Below are positions 8,279 through 16,892 of a stretch of 47,283 bases of DNA, piece after piece. The translations under genes were made by a program, and so were the position numbers. The DNA comes from Oscillospiraceae bacterium. GTDB lineage: Bacteria; Bacillota; Clostridia; Oscillospirales; Oscillospiraceae. Below the pieces are notes generated by a model. That model was given only the letters and a program-made list of their open reading frames with translations. It made no database searches and was not told where the DNA came from. The stretch is from NCBI GenBank assembly GCA_020025675.1, contig JAHHRS010000010.1, forward strand, positions 1-47,283. The letters run 5' to 3'. Position 1 is the stretch's first letter; each line of letters begins with the position of its first letter.

Positions 8279-9004
8279 TTATACTTCATCTATAATTATT
8301 ATGCCGTCAAGAGTTGACAGCTTTGCCAGAATTGCAGTATGTTCCTCACGTTTTGGAAGCCGCAGAGTAAAAAGTGCACTGAGGCTTTTATTCTCGTGAT
8401 CCTTGGCTTTGTTTATTTCTATATCGTAAAGCTTAATGTCCCGTTTCTTAATAAAGTTCACGATAGGTCCTATATTTTCAATGCTGTCCATCTCAACATA
8501 TATGTTCATATTTCTGGATCTGGTCAATACGGCGTGCTCAATATAAGGCAGGATTTTAACGCTTATTATTATAAGCATAAATCCGACGAAAGTCCCCTCA
8601 TAAAATCCTGCACCTACTGCAAGACCCATACATGCCGAAGCCCAAAGACCGGAAGCCGTAGTAAGCCCCTTTACTTCACTTTTTGCAGTAACAAGAATTG
8701 TACCTGTGCCGAGAAAACCTATGCCGTTAATTACCTGTGCGCCGAAACGAGCCGCATCAGCCTTTATACCTGCAAGTTCACCTGAAGGTGCCCATTTTGT
8801 GGTAAGCATAAGACCCATGTATTGGCTTAGAATCATAGTCACAGCAGCGCCAAGAGCTACCAGCATATATGTTCGGAAACCGGCGGCCTGCCCTTTTTTC
8901 TCTCTGTCAAAACCCACTACTCCTCCTACTGCCATGGCAAGTATTATTCTGAGCACCATGGACTCTATATTAAGTTCTCGTAAATGTACAAGATAATTTC
9001 CCAA
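8279..9004 (-). CDS. MgtC/SapB family membrane protein (first copy)
   Basis: About 241 residues, with the same design as the next gene: the motifs GGVVGFDREKKGQAAGFRTY, GAQVINGIGFLGTGTI and VKGLTTASGLWASA within a membrane domain, then a C-terminal ACT-like domain. It differs by an insertion in the first outer loop (around MLTTKWAPSGELAG). The start is uncertain: no in-frame ATG is available near the N-terminus. I prefer the TTG at 9004 because GGAAGG lies 7 bases before it; a TTG at 9019 would add five residues but has a poor ribosome site. The pair may form a hetero-oligomer, which is only a guess. No Mg2+-riboswitch-like structure is seen in the 110 bases upstream. Confidence 0.88.
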   Translation of the reverse strand: MGNYLVHLRELNIESMVLRIILAMAVGGVVGFDREKKGQAAGFRTYMLVALGAAVTMILSQYMGLMLTTKWAPSGELAGIKADAARFGAQVINGIGFLGTGTILVTAKSEVKGLTTASGLWASACMGLAVGAGFYEGTFVGFMLIIISVKILPYIEHAVLTRSRNMNIYVEMDSIENIGPIVNFIKKRDIKLYDIEINKAKDHENKSLSALFTLRLPKREEHTAILAKLSTLDGIIIIDEV

Positions 9005-9133
9005 TTTTATACCTTCCAATACTCATTTTATTCATTTAATGCTTCGAGGGACTGCTGCACAGTCCCTGATTGGTTGCAAAATTACAGCACAGCGAATTTA
9101 TAACTTCACCCATGACTGTACATTATAAATACA

Positions 9134-9847
9134 TTATTTTTTATGCTCTTGAAAAATACTGTGTATTAGATTTGGAAGCTGTGAGAGGCTGTAAATTTCA
9201 TAATCGGGCACTATGTCTTTTCGTCTCTCGATTTTATTCGGATTAAACCATACCGTTTTAATTCCTGCGTTTATACCGCCTAAAATGTCAGATGTGAGAC
9301 TGTCGCCCACTATAAGGCAGCGCTCAGGTGAAATTTCCGGCGAAGTCTCAAAACAACGTAGGAAAAAGCGTTTATCAGGCTTATTAAAACCTAAATTTTC
9401 CGATATGAAAATATTCTTAAAATACTTTTTAATACCTGCGCTTTGAAGTCTCCGCTCCTGCACAAAATCTATACCGTTTGAGGCAATGTATAGATCGCAG
9501 TCTTTATAAAGGCTTTCCAGTGTTTCTTCTGCACCTTCAATAAAGAAATGTCCCTGACACAGGTATTCCTCGTAGATTTTTTCAGCCTTAAATCCCTCTT
9601 CTTTAATACCTAAAGCTTCAAAAAACAGTATAAATCTACGGGTAAGTATTTCGTCCCTATCCGCCTCGCCCCGCTCAAGCCGTTCCCACTGCTCAATATT
9701 AATTTTGCTGTAAAGACTCATCATCTCCTCGTTCGGTTCAATATTCAGGTCGTGAAGAGTTTTTGTCAGTGCAAGGCGTTCTGCCTTAGTAAAATCAAGT
9801 ATTGTATTGTCAAGATCTATGAAAATACTGGGTTTTGTGTTCTTCAT
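9134..9847 (-). CDS. yjjG: YjjG-family HAD phosphatase (pyrimidine 5'-nucleotidase)
   Basis: A 237-residue haloacid dehalogenase-type hydrolase. Motif I is FIDLDNTILDF (nucleophile Asp11, acid Asp13). Motif II is near YIASNG. Motif III and IV are seen as KPDKRFF and VGDSLTSDILGG. The cap domain with WERLERGEADRDE matches the YjjG subgroup, which removes phosphate from non-canonical pyrimidine nucleotides (house-cleaning). The ATG follows AGGGAG by five bases. It lies 29 bases after murF, and the two are likely co-transcribed; no functional link to peptidoglycan is evident. Confidence 0.85.
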   Translation of the reverse strand: MKNTKPSIFIDLDNTILDFTKAERLALTKTLHDLNIEPNEEMMSLYSKINIEQWERLERGEADRDEILTRRFILFFEALGIKEEGFKAEKIYEEYLCQGHFFIEGAEETLESLYKDCDLYIASNGIDFVQERRLQSAGIKKYFKNIFISENLGFNKPDKRFFLRCFETSPEISPERCLIVGDSLTSDILGGINAGIKTVWFNPNKIERRKDIVPDYEIYSLSQLPNLIHSIFQEHKK

Positions 9848-9876
9848 TTTTTCTCCCTGTATATAATATCTGTAAT

Positions 9877-11223
9877 TTAAAGCCCTTTGATTGCCTCTGA
9901 AACTTCCTCAAAGTGCTGACGACGTGAAGCCTTTACAAGCACATTGTCTCCCCGGTGAATAATTGCCGGCAAAGCCTTTATAAGTTCTTCCATGCTGTCA
10001 AAATGTACCCCGGCTGCTCCGGCACCCTCTGCTGTACTCTCAGAAAGTTCACCGCAGGTGAGCACAAGCTCTACTCCCATTTGAGCTGCATACCTTCCGC
10101 AGTCAAAATGGAGTTTCTTTTCATCCCCGCCAAGCTCCAGCATATCTCCTAAGATACATACTTTTCTGCCGCTAAGCCCTGCAAGTGAGTCTATACCGCA
10201 ATTTACTGAATCAGGATTGGCATTATATGAGTCATCTATTAGCTTCACCTTTCCGGTATCAATAAATGCAGCTCTTCTTCCCACTGTCTTATAAGACGCT
10301 ATACCCTCTGCAATCTCTTCATCGCTGAGTCCCAGAACAAAACCAAGGGCCGCACCTTCGAGAGCGGCATAAACCATGTGCTGGCCAAAGGCCGGGATAT
10401 GAACGGATAAACGGCGCTCATTATAGTATATTCTGCAATTTGTAAATCCGTTCTTATCTTTTTCTATATTTTCTGCTCTAACGTCACAATTTTCGGAAAA
10501 TCCGAATTTAATGAGACTTTGTCTGCACTTAATGTCTCTGAGTAAATCGTCATCACCGTTTACTATGACAATTCCATCATCGGGCATAAACTGTAAAAGC
10601 TCAGTTTTTGCCTTAAATACTCCCTTTCTGTCGTGAAGAAATTCCAGATGAGCCTTTCCTATCATAGTAAACAGGGCAATATTCGGCCTGCACATATTGG
10701 CAAGACGGCTCATTTCTCCAAAGTTCGAAATTCCCATCTCAATAACGGCGGCCTTATGCCCCGGGTCAATTCTGGAAATGGTTATAGGAACACCCAGAGT
10801 ATTGTTTAAATTTTTATCAGTTTTTAAAATATTAAAGCGCTGTGACAGAACAGCCGCAATCATCTCCTTGGCTGAGGTTTTACCCACACTGCCGGTTATG
10901 CCTATAATTGGGATATTGAGCTTTTCTCTGTATCCGGCGCTGATAAGCTCCATAGCCTTTTCTACGTTTTCAACCTTTATAAGCGGTCTTTTTTCTCCCT
11001 CCGGGATTTTTGACACCAGACAGCATGCAGCGCCCATACTAAAGGCCCTATCTATATAATCATGACCGTCGGTATTTTCACCTTTAAATGCGGCAAACAG
11101 GTCTCCGGGCTCTATCTCCCTGCTGTCTATAATGATACGGCCAAGTTCAGCATTTTCATTTTCATGTGTATTTAAAACTCCGCCGCAAAGTCTTGCGGCA
11201 TCTTTTATGCTTATACCTTTCAT
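9877..11223 (-). CDS. murF: UDP-MurNAc-tripeptide-D-Ala-D-Ala ligase MurF
   Basis: A 448-residue cytoplasmic Mur ligase that adds D-Ala-D-Ala to UDP-MurNAc-tripeptide in the last soluble step of peptidoglycan precursor synthesis. The N-terminal domain has DSREIEPGDLFAAFKG, the substrate-binding region typical of MurF. The ATP loop is GITGSVGKTS (108-117). The central domain has the NNTLGVP motif and EMGISNFGEM. The C-terminal domain contains DDSYNANPDS, a MurF signature. Length is normal for the family. The ATG is preceded by GGAGG, and a sigma-A promoter lies about 25 bases further upstream. It is the first gene of a two-gene unit with yjjG. Confidence 0.96.
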   Translation of the reverse strand: MKGISIKDAARLCGGVLNTHENENAELGRIIIDSREIEPGDLFAAFKGENTDGHDYIDRAFSMGAACCLVSKIPEGEKRPLIKVENVEKAMELISAGYREKLNIPIIGITGSVGKTSAKEMIAAVLSQRFNILKTDKNLNNTLGVPITISRIDPGHKAAVIEMGISNFGEMSRLANMCRPNIALFTMIGKAHLEFLHDRKGVFKAKTELLQFMPDDGIVIVNGDDDLLRDIKCRQSLIKFGFSENCDVRAENIEKDKNGFTNCRIYYNERRLSVHIPAFGQHMVYAALEGAALGFVLGLSDEEIAEGIASYKTVGRRAAFIDTGKVKLIDDSYNANPDSVNCGIDSLAGLSGRKVCILGDMLELGGDEKKLHFDCGRYAAQMGVELVLTCGELSESTAEGAGAAGVHFDSMEELIKALPAIIHRGDNVLVKASRRQHFEEVSEAIKGL

Positions 11224-11246
11224 ATTAACCCCTCCGTTACCGGCTT

Positions 11247-11275
11247 AGTATACCATGAAGAAAACATGTTTTCCA
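11247..11275 (-). promoter_or_regulatory. Promoter of murF-yjjG
   Basis: On the minus strand, TGGAAA (11270-11275) and TATACT (11247-11252) are separated by 17 bases. The -10 box lies about 24 bases before the murF ATG. Confidence 0.5.
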
Positions 11276-11335
11276 TAATAAAATCTGTTTTTGTACCCAA
11301 AGCACAAAATTTATAGTGCATATTGGAATTTAGTA

Positions 11336-11344
11336 TGTTATAAT
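11336..11344 (+). promoter_or_regulatory. Extended -10 promoter of the exonuclease gene
   Basis: TGTTATAAT: a consensus TATAAT (11339-11344) with the extended TGn element. No good -35 box is visible, which is usual for extended -10 promoters. It lies 43 bases before the start codon. Confidence 0.5.
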
Positions 11345-11387
11345 GATTTCATTCGACTTTTATATTTTATTTTAAAGGAATGTTTTT

Positions 11388-12371
11388 ATGAACTATGTTG
11401 TGGTGGATTTGGAATGGAATCAGGCTATGAGCTCCAAATCCTCCGTATTTAATAAGCTCCCTATACATTTAAGAGGTGAGATTATAGAAATAGGAGCCGT
11501 TAAGCTCACCGAAGACATGAAGCCGGGTGAAGAATTCACCATTGATGTAAGACCTGTTTACTTCAAGCGTATGCACTATAAGGTCAAAAAGCTCACAGGC
11601 TTTGATAAAGAGAGGCTGGCTCAGGGCATTTCATTTTCCGAGGCTTTAAAAGAGTTCCGCCGTTTCTGCGGAGACGATGTTACTTTTATAACATGGGGCT
11701 GTGACGATCAGGGTATTATGGAGCAGAACATTATTATTCATGACCTTGATTGGGACTGGATATCCGGCTGGGTGAATTTGCAGCTTATATATAATGTTCA
11801 GACCGGCGGAGATAAGAACCAGAAGTCTCTGGCAAGTGCTATGGAGCATTTTAATATTGATCAGACAAGAGTTGCTCACGATGCGCTGGGTGATGCCTAT
11901 AACACCGCTTTAGTCTGCACTCATCTTGACATGGCAGAGGGTCTGCGGCACTACGAGGAGGCAGGCGAAATTCTGGCAAAGCGTATGCCAAACTACCGTC
12001 CGCCCGCTCAGAACGCCGGGCCTGAGCCAATAGCTCATGAAATATTTGACGGCTTTGACTCAAAGGCAGCTGCTTTTGCCGACAAGCGCCTTTCCTCCCT
12101 CTGCTGCCCGGAGTGCGGTGAAGAGCTTAAAGGTGCAAAATGGGTCAATCAGGGCGATCAGCGCTATATGAATGTATACTCCTGTCCTCAGCACGGAAGT
12201 TACCTTGTGAGAGCAAAATTCAGAAAATCCACTGAGAACGGAAAATGGACTGCAAATAAGCTTGTCTATGCCGCCGAAAGCGGTATGATAGATTTCTACA
12301 AACAGAAAGCAGCTCAGGCAAGGCGGAGAGGCAGAGGCCATTCTCAGCGGAAAAACCGACCTGCAAAGTAA
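11388..12371 (+). CDS. DEDDh 3'-5' exonuclease with C-terminal zinc knuckle
   Basis: 327 residues. The exonuclease fold begins at residue 1 with the first DEDDh motif (VVDLEWN: Asp7, Glu9). The second-motif Asp lies near WGCDDQG (106-107), and the third is HDALGD (His164, Asp169). This resembles the KapD/ERI-1 group of RNA or DNA 3'-5' exonucleases. From about residue 236 a second module carries CPEC (240-243) and CPQH (266-269), a probable zinc site, followed by a very basic tail (ARRRGRGHSQRKNRPAK) likely to bind nucleic acid. Start: ATG with AAAGGA 8 bases upstream. It is a single gene between a promoter and a terminator. The natural substrate is unknown. Confidence 0.87.
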   Translation: MNYVVVDLEWNQAMSSKSSVFNKLPIHLRGEIIEIGAVKLTEDMKPGEEFTIDVRPVYFKRMHYKVKKLTGFDKERLAQGISFSEALKEFRRFCGDDVTFITWGCDDQGIMEQNIIIHDLDWDWISGWVNLQLIYNVQTGGDKNQKSLASAMEHFNIDQTRVAHDALGDAYNTALVCTHLDMAEGLRHYEEAGEILAKRMPNYRPPAQNAGPEPIAHEIFDGFDSKAAAFADKRLSSLCCPECGEELKGAKWVNQGDQRYMNVYSCPQHGSYLVRAKFRKSTENGKWTANKLVYAAESGMIDFYKQKAAQARRRGRGHSQRKNRPAK

Positions 12372-12414
12372 AGGCTCTAAAAATATCTTAAACTGGTAAA
12401 TTATAAATTGTTTT

Positions 12415-12452
12415 TACGGCACAGCTCTCTTATGGGTGGTGCCGTATTTTTT
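12415..12452 (+). terminator. Terminator of the exonuclease gene
   Basis: An 8-bp stem TACGGCAC (12415-12422) / GTGCCGTA (12439-12446), followed by TTTTTT. Confidence 0.8.
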
Positions 12453-12527
12453 AGGCCTGTATTGTGTCTTATATTGAACTCGGTATTTATGGATAAATAA
12501 AATTTACATTGTCTCTGTAAATAGAAG

Positions 12528-12558
12528 AGCGGATTGTATCAACTTGATGCAATCCGCT
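12528..12558 (-). terminator. Hairpin after the surface-protein gene
   Basis: A 15-bp stem with one G-U pair (outer arms AGCGGATTG and CAATCCGCT) around a 1-base centre, so the actual loop is probably 3 to 5 bases. It lies about 60 bases past the stop codon of the surface protein. The U-tract on the minus strand is weak (TCTTCTATTT). It could also act on the plus strand as a second stop after the exonuclease. Confidence 0.5.
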
Positions 12559-12616
12559 TTAGTCTCATTATTTCTTAATACTGCCCAATTCGGCGCAGTC
12601 TTTAGAGTTCAGCTTT

Positions 12617-14026
12617 TCAGTCTTCTTTCTTTTTAAGCACTCCAACAGCAAGTGCTATACCAACCAGTGAGAGAGAGGACATGCTGGTCCAAAGAAAAAC
12701 TCCCCTTGAATCTCCTGTTTTGGGGCTGTCGCTGCGGTTTGCCCAGACAGCATGTAAGGTTATTTGGGGATAGTTATCATTAACTACGGCTGTTTCCCCC
12801 GGCTGTAAAACAACCTCACCGTCTTTATTAAGCGACCAGCCTAAAAACACCATTTTGTCTCTTTTAGGCACCTTATCACTCACTTTTATTTTCACGCTGC
12901 CGGTATTGCTTTTAGCGCTCTGGGATGCAGGTGCGTTTTTTCCGCCGTTAGGTGAATAATCTATTGTGTAGGTCTTCATTTCTTTTTCTTTCCATACTGC
13001 ATGAAGAACCACGTCACCTGTAACTTTAATTTTATCCCCGGGTTTTATGTTTTCGTCCTGATTGCCTAAATCAGTCACCCATTTTACAAAAGTATAACCT
13101 TTACGTGTGGGAATTACCCCATTAACGGTAAATTCACCGCCATAAGGCTGATAATCCGGATTTATCGTTCCCTCTCCGCCGTTCAAATCATAACTAAGTC
13201 CATACCACACCACCTCCGGTTTTGGAGGATCAGTCGGTTTCTGAGGATCTGTCGGTTTCTGAGGATCTGTCGGTTTCTGAGGATCTGTCGGTTTCTGAGG
13301 ATCTACGGGTTGTGGAGGAGTAGGAGGATTGGGTTTATCGGGGTTTGCTTTCCATACTGCGTATAAAATTCCGTTTTCACTCAATTCAATTACACCGGGG
13401 ATACTGTCCTGTTTATAGGCAAACTGCGGCTCTGCTGCAGCAGCATCCAAGCTCCAGCCTAAAAACTCATAGCCGTCACGTTTAGGCATGGCATTACTAA
13501 TTTCAAATGTGGCTTTTCCATCCTGATTTGCCTCAGCAGTTTGCTCCAAATTTTCGGGCATTTGTGAGACCTGCTCAGCTGCTGCATTAGCATTGTAGCT
13601 GAGGCTTATTGTTTTCCGGCTCAGCTGCACATCAAGGCTCACCTGTTCCGGCATTGTCTCAGGCCGTGTATAGCTCACACTGTTCCCTTCAGCAGGGGCA
13701 AAAAATGTTCCGTCTGAGCTGATACCCGAAAAGACGAAATTTTTTATTTCCTCTTTTAAGCTTATATTTAAAGAGCCGGAATTAAATTGAAGCTCAATTA
13801 CGCTTTGAGCCAAAATTTCGCCGCTGTTAACATCCTTAACATTTATCGTAACTCTTGAAGCCTCTGCCGCAGGCTCAGTTTCAGTGCTCTGAGCAGCTAT
13901 GCTCACATAGCTCTCCGCATTTGGCAAAACAGGCACTTCCGCCCCATGGGCTTGGACAGCGGTAAGAGAAAACAGTATCATGAAGAACAGAACTGTGGAC
14001 GAAATCTTCCCGTATTTTCTCTTCAT
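12617..14026 (-). CDS. Cell-wall-anchored InlB-repeat surface protein
   Basis: A 469-residue secreted protein. It has a signal peptide (about 1-29, cut after AHGA) and three Listeria-Bacteroides (InlB B-type, PF09479) repeats, each ending in a (Y/H)AVWK or HAVWAN block: one before and two after a Pro-rich linker. The linker repeats PTDPQK units encoded by exact 18-base repeats. The C-terminus has a sorting signal: SPKTG (434-438), a hydrophobic stretch and the tail KKKED. The sorting motif is SPKTG rather than LPXTG, so the matching sortase may be a non-class-A type; no sortase is in the window. Repeats GYEFLGW and GYTFVKW are typical of adhesin stalks. It is transcribed on its own, downstream of ribF, from a promoter in the gap. 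An adhesion role is inferred. Confidence 0.88.
   Translation of the reverse strand: MKRKYGKISSTVLFFMILFSLTAVQAHGAEVPVLPNAESYVSIAAQSTETEPAAEASRVTINVKDVNSGEILAQSVIELQFNSGSLNISLKEEIKNFVFSGISSDGTFFAPAEGNSVSYTRPETMPEQVSLDVQLSRKTISLSYNANAAAEQVSQMPENLEQTAEANQDGKATFEISNAMPKRDGYEFLGWSLDAAAAEPQFAYKQDSIPGVIELSENGILYAVWKANPDKPNPPTPPQPVDPQKPTDPQKPTDPQKPTDPQKPTDPPKPEVVWYGLSYDLNGGEGTINPDYQPYGGEFTVNGVIPTRKGYTFVKWVTDLGNQDENIKPGDKIKVTGDVVLHAVWKEKEMKTYTIDYSPNGGKNAPASQSAKSNTGSVKIKVSDKVPKRDKMVFLGWSLNKDGEVVLQPGETAVVNDNYPQITLHAVWANRSDSPKTGDSRGVFLWTSMSSLSLVGIALAVGVLKKKED
13227..13298. repeat. Four 18-bp tandem repeats coding PTDPQK linker
   Basis: Four units of 18 bases (GGATCTGTCGGTTTCTGA; the first unit differs at one base), in frame inside the surface-protein gene. 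The identity of the units suggests recent slippage expansion, so the linker length may vary among strains. Confidence 0.92.
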
Positions 14027-14073
14027 ACGTTGCTCCTTTCTTAATATTCCCCATTATCTTCTCTTGTGATTGT

Positions 14074-14101
14074 ATAATACTAAATTTTGTGAAAAAATCA
14101 A
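14074..14101 (-). promoter_or_regulatory. Promoter of the surface-protein gene
   Basis: On the minus strand, TTGATT (14096-14101) and TATTAT (14074-14079) are separated by 16 bases. It lies 47 bases before the ATG, which has an AAGGAG ribosome site. Confidence 0.5.
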
Positions 14102-14183
14102 GTCTTTTATTGTAGATTTAAAAATTCTTTAAAATATAGTATAAACAGTTCACGTTTTAAATGAAGGAGCTGACAATGGATTT

Positions 14184-15080
14184 TTATTTATCGAAATATT
14201 CCTTTGCCGCTTTCGCATCCATATGAATTTGACCTGCAAGCTCTTCACATGAGGAAAATTTTACCTCCGGTCTGAGAAATTTATAAAACTCCAGACGAAC
14301 CTGCCGACCGTAAAGGTTGCCGGAATAGTCCAGTAAGTGACTTTCTACACTTATTGTCTCGCCCTCGCTTACCGTCGGTCTTACACCTATGTTAGTTACC
14401 GCAATATAATCGCTCTCATCCTCAAGATATACCTTTGCGGCATAAACGCCGAATTTCGGAACAAGTACTCCCTGAGGAAATCGCATATTTATGGTAGGTG
14501 CGCCCAGCTTACTTCCCAGATGGTAGCCGGAGTGCACAGTATCGGCAAGGCTGTGGGGATGGCCGAGATAGCGCATAGCCTCTTCCATATTTCCGTCTTT
14601 TATAAGTTCTCTTATATAGGTTGAGCTTATAACCCGTCCGTCAAGGGTTACCGCCGGAATAATATCACAGCCTATACCGTGTCCGAGGCAGTAATCTTTA
14701 AGTTTCTCCGCCGTTCCCTGTCCCTTATAGCCAAAGCAAAAGTCATGTCCCACAACTATATGGCACACATTCAGCTCCTTTATAAGATTGGAAATAAACT
14801 CATCCCAAGGCATACACATAATATGTTTATCAAAATGGATAAATACCACATTATCTATTCCAAAAAGGCGGCGAATGATGTCCTCACGGTCAAGGGCACT
14901 GTTTATAAGCGGCACCTCCGAACCGAAAATCAGATTATCCGGATGTGTATCAAAGCTCAGAACCGAAGGCACTGCAGACAGCTCTTCAGCCCGCTGCTTA
15001 GTCTTATTCATTAAGGCGGCGTGACCCAGATGCACTCCGTCAAAAAATCCCAGTGCTATTACTCTCTTTATATCTTGCAT
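14184..15080 (-). CDS. ribF: Bifunctional riboflavin kinase/FMN adenylyltransferase
   Basis: About 298 residues; makes FMN from riboflavin, then FAD from FMN. The N-terminal nucleotidyltransferase domain has GFFDGVHLGHA (the HxGH motif) and, later, the ISSTYIR segment. The C-terminal flavokinase domain has the GAPTINMRFP motif and the NIGVRPTV segment. The ATG at 15080 is one base after the truB stop and is preceded by GAGGT; a TTG at 15092 would overlap truB and is less likely. It is the last gene of the rimP-nusA-infB operon, the usual truB-ribF order in Firmicutes. Confidence 0.95.
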   Translation of the reverse strand: MQDIKRVIALGFFDGVHLGHAALMNKTKQRAEELSAVPSVLSFDTHPDNLIFGSEVPLINSALDREDIIRRLFGIDNVVFIHFDKHIMCMPWDEFISNLIKELNVCHIVVGHDFCFGYKGQGTAEKLKDYCLGHGIGCDIIPAVTLDGRVISSTYIRELIKDGNMEEAMRYLGHPHSLADTVHSGYHLGSKLGAPTINMRFPQGVLVPKFGVYAAKVYLEDESDYIAVTNIGVRPTVSEGETISVESHLLDYSGNLYGRQVRLEFYKFLRPEVKFSSCEELAGQIHMDAKAAKEYFDK

Positions 15081-15081
15081 A

Positions 15082-15951
15082 TTAAACCTCAAAAAAGCTT
15101 TTTAAAGTCTCCAGTTTTCCATTATTTTGACGGCTTACGGAAAGAAATTCTCCGCTTTCGGAATATACTCTGTAATCTCCGTCACAAAGGTTTGTGCATG
15201 GCGCATTTCCGCAGCGAATCAGCCGCTCCCACTGGGGAGAAACCGTACATGCAGGGTAAGATGAAAAAAGCCTGTCCATGGGAATTAAAAGCTTTTCAGC
15301 ATCTCCCCTGTCTGCGGCTTTCTGTACCTCAGATAGAGTATAGGCATTTTCTATCTTAAAATCACCCGCCTCTATGCGCCGAAGAGCACTCATGCAGGCA
15401 CCGCAGCCTAACTTTTCCCCTATATCTCTGCAAAGGCTTCTTATGTATGTGCCTTTGGAGCAGGTGATGTCCAGCACAAAATCGCCGTTTTCCTTCCCCA
15501 GAAGTTCAATGGAATGTATGGTTATCCTTCTGGCAGGCCGCTCAACCTCTCCCCCGGCTCTGGCTATTTTATAAAGCTTTTGGCCCTTTATCTTAATAGC
15601 TGAATACATAGGTGGAACCTGAGATATTTCACCTTTAAAGCTGAATAAAGTATCTATAAGCTGGTTTTCGGAAACTTCCGCCTTATTTTGACTAAGAATT
15701 TTACCCCATATATCCTCTGTATCAGTGGTAGTGCCCAGACGTATTGAAGCTATATAGCGTTTACGGTGATTTTCCGCAAACTCTACCGCTCTTGTAGCTC
15801 TGCCCACGAATACGCAGAGAAGTCCGGTTGCCATAGGATCAAGGGTTCCGGAGTGGCCTATACGTTTTTCCCTCAGTATTCCCCGAAGCTTTGCCACCAC
15901 ATCGGAGCTTGTCCAGTCCTGCTGCTTATCTATAAGGAGTATTCCTTTCAT
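15082..15951 (-). CDS. truB: tRNA pseudouridine-55 synthase TruB
   Basis: A 289-residue enzyme that converts U55 in the tRNA T-loop to pseudouridine. It starts with the family motif LLIDKQQDWTSSDVV. The catalytic Asp is in GHSGTLDPMATGLL. Further motifs are KGEISQVPPMYSAIK and CSKGTYIRSLCRDIG. The C-terminal part is a short PUA-like domain. The ATG overlaps the nrnA stop (ATGA), so translation is coupled. Confidence 0.96.
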   Translation of the reverse strand: MKGILLIDKQQDWTSSDVVAKLRGILREKRIGHSGTLDPMATGLLCVFVGRATRAVEFAENHRKRYIASIRLGTTTDTEDIWGKILSQNKAEVSENQLIDTLFSFKGEISQVPPMYSAIKIKGQKLYKIARAGGEVERPARRITIHSIELLGKENGDFVLDITCSKGTYIRSLCRDIGEKLGCGACMSALRRIEAGDFKIENAYTLSEVQKAADRGDAEKLLIPMDRLFSSYPACTVSPQWERLIRCGNAPCTNLCDGDYRVYSESGEFLSVSRQNNGKLETLKSFFEV

Positions 15952-16892
15952 TTCCAGACCTCGTCAATTACATTTAACAGCATTTCTTTAGCCCGCTCAG
16001 GCTGGCAGTCCAGACTGCAGCCTGCAGCCATATTGTGACCGCCCCCGCCAAAAACAGCGCAAATATCACTTGCGCTAACTGCCGGAGAGGAACGGACGGA
16101 GACTTTACTTCCGCCCTGTTCTGTCTCCTTTATGGTTATACTCAGTAAACTGCCCTCTGCTCTGCCGGCAAGTCCCGCTATATCGTCGCAGTCATCCTCC
16201 GTTGCGCCGCAGCGCTCCATCATTTCCCTTGTAATGCACACAAGGCTGATTTTACCCTCTCTGTAAAACTCCATGCCGGAATATATCATACCTTCAAGCC
16301 TTATTCTGGCTGCTGAAACCTTGCGGAAAAATTCAAGATTTATCTTATGATTATCCGCTCCGAGACGCAAAAGCTCAGAGGCAGCAGAAAAGCTTCTGGC
16401 AGTTGTATTTCCGTATTGGAAACAACCTGTATCAGTGCTCAGGGCAATATACAGAAGTGTTGCTTCCTCTGCTGTGGGCTTATCAGGCATTAGCTTTATA
16501 AGCTCAAACATAATTTCCCCGCAGGAAGACCTGTCATCTTTCAAAAACAGGTTCTCTGCGTAACAGGAATTTGTAGGGTGGTGGTCAATACAAAGCTGAA
16601 CAGCTCCCTCAAAGTCAACAGGAAAAAGCTGAGGTGTGGCAATATCCACCGCCACGGTGTATTTAGCCTGGAATCCTTCCGGTGAAATAAACTTTTCCGC
16701 ATAAGGCATAAGCTTTTCCGGTATTTGGCGGTTATTATACAAGTATGCGTTTTTACCTGCTCTTCTCAAAGCGGAACAAAGTGCGCAGCTGCTGCCCACA
16801 GTATCACCGTCAGGATTTTTGTGGCTTAAAATAAGAATATCGTCCTGTTTCAAAAGAAGCTGAACACATTCCCTGTAATTTAGCTTATTCAT
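15948..16892 (-). CDS. nrnA: DHH/DHHA1 phosphoesterase NrnA-like
   Basis: About 314 residues. The DHH domain shows SHKNPDGDTVGSS (metal-binding), the VDIATPQLFP segment and the namesake DHHPTN motif. The DHHA1 domain at the C-terminus ends with GGGHNMAAGC. NrnA-type enzymes degrade nanoRNAs (2-5 nt) and dephosphorylate 3'-phosphoadenosine-5'-phosphate. Its place between rbfA and truB is typical for Firmicutes. The ATG at 16892 overlaps the rbfA 3' end by 8 bases and has a GGGG-rich ribosome site inside rbfA; a TTG at 16910 is less likely. Confidence 0.93.
   Translation of the reverse strand: MNKLNYRECVQLLLKQDDILILSHKNPDGDTVGSSCALCSALRRAGKNAYLYNNRQIPEKLMPYAEKFISPEGFQAKYTVAVDIATPQLFPVDFEGAVQLCIDHHPTNSCYAENLFLKDDRSSCGEIMFELIKLMPDKPTAEEATLLYIALSTDTGCFQYGNTTARSFSAASELLRLGADNHKINLEFFRKVSAARIRLEGMIYSGMEFYREGKISLVCITREMMERCGATEDDCDDIAGLAGRAEGSLLSITIKETEQGGSKVSVRSSPAVSASDICAVFGGGGHNMAAGCSLDCQPERAKEMLLNVIDEVWK

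Noticed and set aside
8339..8785. A 148-codon plus-strand frame
   Set aside because: Antisense to the MgtC gene; His/Cys-rich composition is typical of a shadow frame.
9047..9067. Hairpin AGGGACTG/CAGTCCCT upstream of mgtC as a terminator
   Set aside because: The 8-bp stem has no U-tract on either strand, so a terminator cannot be supported.
13227..13298. Short direct repeats as a possible CRISPR array
   Set aside because: The units are contiguous with no spacers and code for a Pro-rich linker in frame.
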